A stretch of DNA of 64,000 bases, taken from an uncultured Desulfobacter sp. GTDB lineage: Bacteria > Desulfobacterota > Desulfobacteria > Desulfobacterales > Desulfobacteraceae. Of the stretch, positions 61,478 through 64,000 are shown piece after piece; the stretch's first letter is position 1, and each line of letters opens with the position of its first letter. The translations under genes were made by a program, and so were the position numbers. The stretch covers positions 4,176,501-4,240,500 of the forward strand of contig NZ_OY781882.1 in assembly GCF_963677125.1 (NCBI RefSeq), written 5' to 3'. The notes under the pieces were generated by a model that was not told where the DNA came from, ran no database searches, and was given only the letters and a program-made list of their open reading frames with translations.

Positions 61478-62231
61478 TGATTATTTTAAGACCATCCAGG
61501 GTCAGGGCCAAGTCCACGGATTCAATAACATTGGATACGTCGGCAATGAGCGGGGCAAGTCCGCCCGTGGCAATGATCATAGGCGTGGTTTTCATCTCCT
61601 GCTTCATCCGCTCCACCATGCCGTCCACCATGGCTGCGTTACCGAAAATGATGCCGGACTTGATACTTTCAATGGTGTCGTCACCGATTACCCTTTCCGG
61701 GGCTTTGAGCATTTCCACCCTGGGCAGGCGTGACGCCCTATGGAACAGGGCTTCTGATGAGATGACCACACCAGGGCAGATGGCACCGCCTAAATATTCG
61801 CCTTTTTCCGATATGGCGTCAAAGGTGGTGGCTGTACCGAAATCAATGACGATCAGCGCTTTTTTATATTTTTCATAGGCGGCCACAGCATTGACAATAC
61901 GATCAGCGCCGACCTCGTTGGGGTTGGAATAGAGAATGGGCATCAGTCCTTTTACGGACGCCGCGTTGATCCATAATGGCGTAATCTCCAGATAACGCTC
62001 GCAAAACGCGTTTAAGATTCTCACGGATGACGGTACCACAGAGGATATGACGACCTTTGTGATGTCAGTGAGTTGGATGTGTTTGTCGGCAAAAAGTGCC
62101 CGGGCCAGGATATTGAATTCATCGGCCGTGGTTTCCCGGATGGTTCTGATACGCCAGTCCTGCTTCAGTGACTCGTTTTCGTAAACGCCGAGCACTGTAT
62201 TGGTATTGCCCACATCAATTACCAGCAGCAT
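61464..62231 (-). CDS. coaX: Type III pantothenate kinase
   Basis: 255 residues. CoaX phosphorylates pantothenate, the first step of coenzyme A synthesis, and is not inhibited by CoA. LLVIDVGNTNTVLGVY, GADRIVNAVAAY, IDFGTATTFD and GGAICPGVVISSEAL are all present. An AAGGAG site precedes the ATG. It lies 32 bases after the YbbR gene. Confidence 0.95.
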   Translation of the reverse strand: MLLVIDVGNTNTVLGVYENESLKQDWRIRTIRETTADEFNILARALFADKHIQLTDITKVVISSVVPSSVRILNAFCERYLEITPLWINAASVKGLMPILYSNPNEVGADRIVNAVAAYEKYKKALIVIDFGTATTFDAISEKGEYLGGAICPGVVISSEALFHRASRLPRVEMLKAPERVIGDDTIESIKSGIIFGNAAMVDGMVERMKQEMKTTPMIIATGGLAPLIADVSNVIESVDLALTLDGLKIISRAL

Positions 62232-62263
62232 GTTTTCTCCTTTGGAATCCCCAATGTTGGGGT

Positions 62264-63226
62264 CTATTCAATTTTAACGGTAAATACCCGGGGTGAGGCA
62301 TTGATCATAACCAGATCCACGGGGATGTCAATACAGGCGTGCCGGGCATATACCCCGGGTTTAAGCCCTTCAAGATCCATGAATGCATGAATTTTGTCTG
62401 TCAGGGTGGTGGTATTTAATTTTTTTTGGGGTCCTTTAAGGTCAATGGAGATGGTTGACGGTTCAATGCTGACTTTTTTCCCGGGCCGGTTTTGAATCTC
62501 TATTGGAATCTGTTCAATGGTCCGGGTACCGATAAGTGGCTGAACCTGCACGGACACCACAAATATTGACTGGGCAACCGTGAAAAGCTTGGGTTGCTTT
62601 AGATCTAAGGGAACTTCTTTTTTAAAATTTTCATGGGCATTGGCCAGGTCCACGGGTTTGGTGGAAAGCTCTTTGATTCCGTTGATCAGGGATTTTGCAC
62701 CGGTCAGGGCCACGGTGCCTGGCTCACACACCGGTGAAAAAGCCATGTAGCCCTTGGCCGTTTTTCCAATATATGGAACCTTCACCTTGAATACCCGGGT
62801 TACTTTTTTTTCCAGGCGGATATTTAGATATGAGGGCGTGATATTGACGATGGAAACAGAACGCCCCAGAGGAATCCGGGTCTTGTCCACAGGCAGCAGA
62901 TAACGGCCGGGTTCTATGGCATCAGTGCCGCCGGCCGGGTCAAAGGCCAGGTCCGTATAAATGTCTGCAGGATAGACCAGACTTTTTTTTGATAGTTTTT
63001 CAATGAGTTTGGGTCGGCATTTGATCCTGACTTCGATTTTGGCTGTGTGAAAATTGGTCAAAATCATATCATCGGGAACATTGGCATAATCCACAGGCAG
63101 TAGCAAATTTGTTTCCCTGGGATCCTGGGAGCAGGCGGTGAAAATAATAATCGTTATGACCGCAGCCGCCACAGCCATTGGGGCGGCTATACGGAAAAGT
63201 GAAGATATCTGCCGGCGCTTAAGCAT
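62264..63226 (-). CDS. YbbR-domain lipoprotein
   Basis: 320 residues from the ATG at 63226, which overlaps the folP stop by 8 bases. N-terminal signal with a lipobox-like IIIFTAC. YbbR-like repeats follow (YANVPDDMILTNFHTAKIEV, PSYLNIRLEKKVTRVFKV). YbbR (CdaR) usually regulates the c-di-AMP cyclase CdaA encoded beside it, but no cdaA gene is found in this cluster up to the window edge. The usual N-terminal transmembrane helix is replaced by a lipoprotein signal. Confidence 0.8.
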   Translation of the reverse strand: MLKRRQISSLFRIAAPMAVAAAVITIIIFTACSQDPRETNLLLPVDYANVPDDMILTNFHTAKIEVRIKCRPKLIEKLSKKSLVYPADIYTDLAFDPAGGTDAIEPGRYLLPVDKTRIPLGRSVSIVNITPSYLNIRLEKKVTRVFKVKVPYIGKTAKGYMAFSPVCEPGTVALTGAKSLINGIKELSTKPVDLANAHENFKKEVPLDLKQPKLFTVAQSIFVVSVQVQPLIGTRTIEQIPIEIQNRPGKKVSIEPSTISIDLKGPQKKLNTTTLTDKIHAFMDLEGLKPGVYARHACIDIPVDLVMINASPRVFTVKIE

Positions 63227-64000
63227 TCCTGACAGCGTCAATGATGTGTGAGAATGCGCATACCGCTTCAACATCATGGACCCGGAGAATGTGTGCGCCA
63301 TTCATCAAGGATGCTGCACAGGCAGCCAGGGTCCCGTATTCGGTAGGTGCATCATGGGGGCCGGCCTTTTTGCCTGTCGCATTGCCAAGCACATTCTGGA
63401 TAAAGGATTTTCTGGATGGCCCCATAAGCACTGGATATCCAAGGGCCGTGAGCTGGTGAAGTTCCTTGATCAGCACAAGGTTGTGTGCCACGGTTTTTCC
63501 AAATCCTATGCCCGGATCCAGGATAATATTTTTGGGGGCCATGCCTTTTTCAAGCACAAAGTTAACCCGTTCTTGCAGATAACTGATGATTTCACCCATG
63601 AGATCATCATAGTTCGGGTTGACCTGCATGGTTTCCGGTGTGCCTTTCATGTGCATGAGGACGGCAGGCGCGCCGGTCTGTAAGGCCACCTCCACCATGG
63701 CAGGGTCTTTTTCAAAGGCCGAAATATCGTTGATGATGGCACCGCCTGCGGCCAGGGCTTCTTTGGCCACCTTTGCTTTCACCGTGTCAATGGAAATGGG
63801 AATGTCAATCCGGCCGGCAATGGCCTCAATGACAGGAATGGTCCGGTCAAGCTCCTCTTGTTCGCTTACCGGCTCGGCAAATGGCCTGGAGGATTCTCCG
63901 CCGATGTCCAGAATATGGGCACCTGCCGCCACCATCCCCTGGGCCCTTGCCAGGGCTTTGTCCAGACTGTTGTATTTTCCGCCGTCGGAAAAGGAATCCG
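63219..64000 (-). CDS. folP: Dihydropteroate synthase (5' end cut by window edge)
   Basis: 260 residues seen; the N-terminus lies beyond base 64000. It starts in the conserved PDSFSDGG motif and continues with AGAHILDIGGESSRP, IINDISAF, LDPGIGFGKT and GPSRKSFI. FolP joins p-aminobenzoate to the pterin in folate synthesis. The gene leads into ybbR and coaX. Confidence 0.94.
   Translation of the reverse strand, partial: DSFSDGGKYNSLDKALARAQGMVAAGAHILDIGGESSRPFAEPVSEQEELDRTIPVIEAIAGRIDIPISIDTVKAKVAKEALAAGGAIINDISAFEKDPAMVEVALQTGAPAVLMHMKGTPETMQVNPNYDDLMGEIISYLQERVNFVLEKGMAPKNIILDPGIGFGKTVAHNLVLIKELHQLTALGYPVLMGPSRKSFIQNVLGNATGKKAGPHDAPTEYGTLAACAASLMNGAHILRVHDVEAVCAFSHIIDAVRNA

Noticed and set aside
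1..64000. CRISPR arrays, rRNA, tRNA, intact insertion sequences or prophage
   Set aside because: No regularly spaced direct repeats, no rRNA or tRNA signatures and no transposase, integrase or phage structural gene were seen.

Overview
The window looks like chromosomal DNA of a sulfate-reducing Desulfobacterota, most like the Desulfobacterales (Desulfobacter/Desulfobacula type). This rests on gene content: a Na+-translocating NADH:quinone reductase (nqr) operon, many two-component, HDOD and c-di-GMP proteins, DUF2914, LPP20-like and 4Fe-4S proteins of the kind common in that group, and a radical-SAM/DUF2344 protein beside ribonuclease G. I saw no rRNA, tRNA, CRISPR array, intact insertion sequence or prophage. 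Gene density is high, and many neighbours overlap by 1-14 bases.

Layout. 1-12 kb: an HDOD-GAF histidine kinase (cut by the left edge), an amidohydrolase, PilZ and DUF2914 proteins, the RapA helicase, a 2TM ion channel, mobB, an envelope protein, panC and a hybrid histidine kinase. 12-14 kb: a sigma-54-type promoter and a GGDEF diguanylate cyclase. 13.8-21.2 kb: a long minus-strand operon, rpmH-rnpA-yidD-yidC-jag-mnmE-ykgJ-hyp-prmA-nuclease, with a near-consensus promoter overlapping the end of rng. 21-26.8 kb: rng, a fused radical-SAM protein and asnS. 27-30 kb: a DJ-1/PfpI protein and a fused hisHF gene that closely resembles eukaryotic HIS7. 30-33.6 kb: HDOD and cheD, then an accessory parA-parB pair with palindromes beside it. 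33.8-41.8 kb: a surE-MFS-DUF4438-membrane-protein operon under a divergent TetR gene, an AEC carrier, an Fe-S protein and an M24 peptidase. 42-52 kb: a cyclophilin, then nqrABCDEF-pyrD-pyrK and pyrE. 52-54.5 kb: a secreted beta-propeller/phytase-esterase-like protein. 55-60 kb: an AT-rich accessory block of AIPR, Fic and AAA/PD-(D/E)XK genes, a candidate defence island. 60-64 kb: a tandem solute-binding-like protein, coaX, a YbbR lipoprotein and folP (cut by the right edge).

The signals most worth a second look are these. (1) An NqrA that keeps two complete 4Fe-4S cysteine motifs. (2) A eukaryote-type HisHF fusion. (3) A family of short palindromes, four copies, each starting 0-8 bases after a stop codon and always in the same orientation as that gene; one copy sits inside the nqr operon and appears to have stranded the original nqrF ribosome binding site. 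(4) A second, ~145-base palindromic repeat family with two copies. (5) An accessory ParAB pair flanked by a perfect 22-base palindrome. (6) The AIPR/Fic/AAA-nuclease island.

How the genes fit together. The rpmH operon covers ribosome and membrane-protein assembly plus tRNA modification. nqr and pyrDK together suggest electron transfer from NADH, and possibly dihydroorotate, into the quinone pool or NAD pool. panC and coaX are two steps of coenzyme A synthesis, though far apart. All assignments come from reading the sequence and recalled family motifs; no database search was run.
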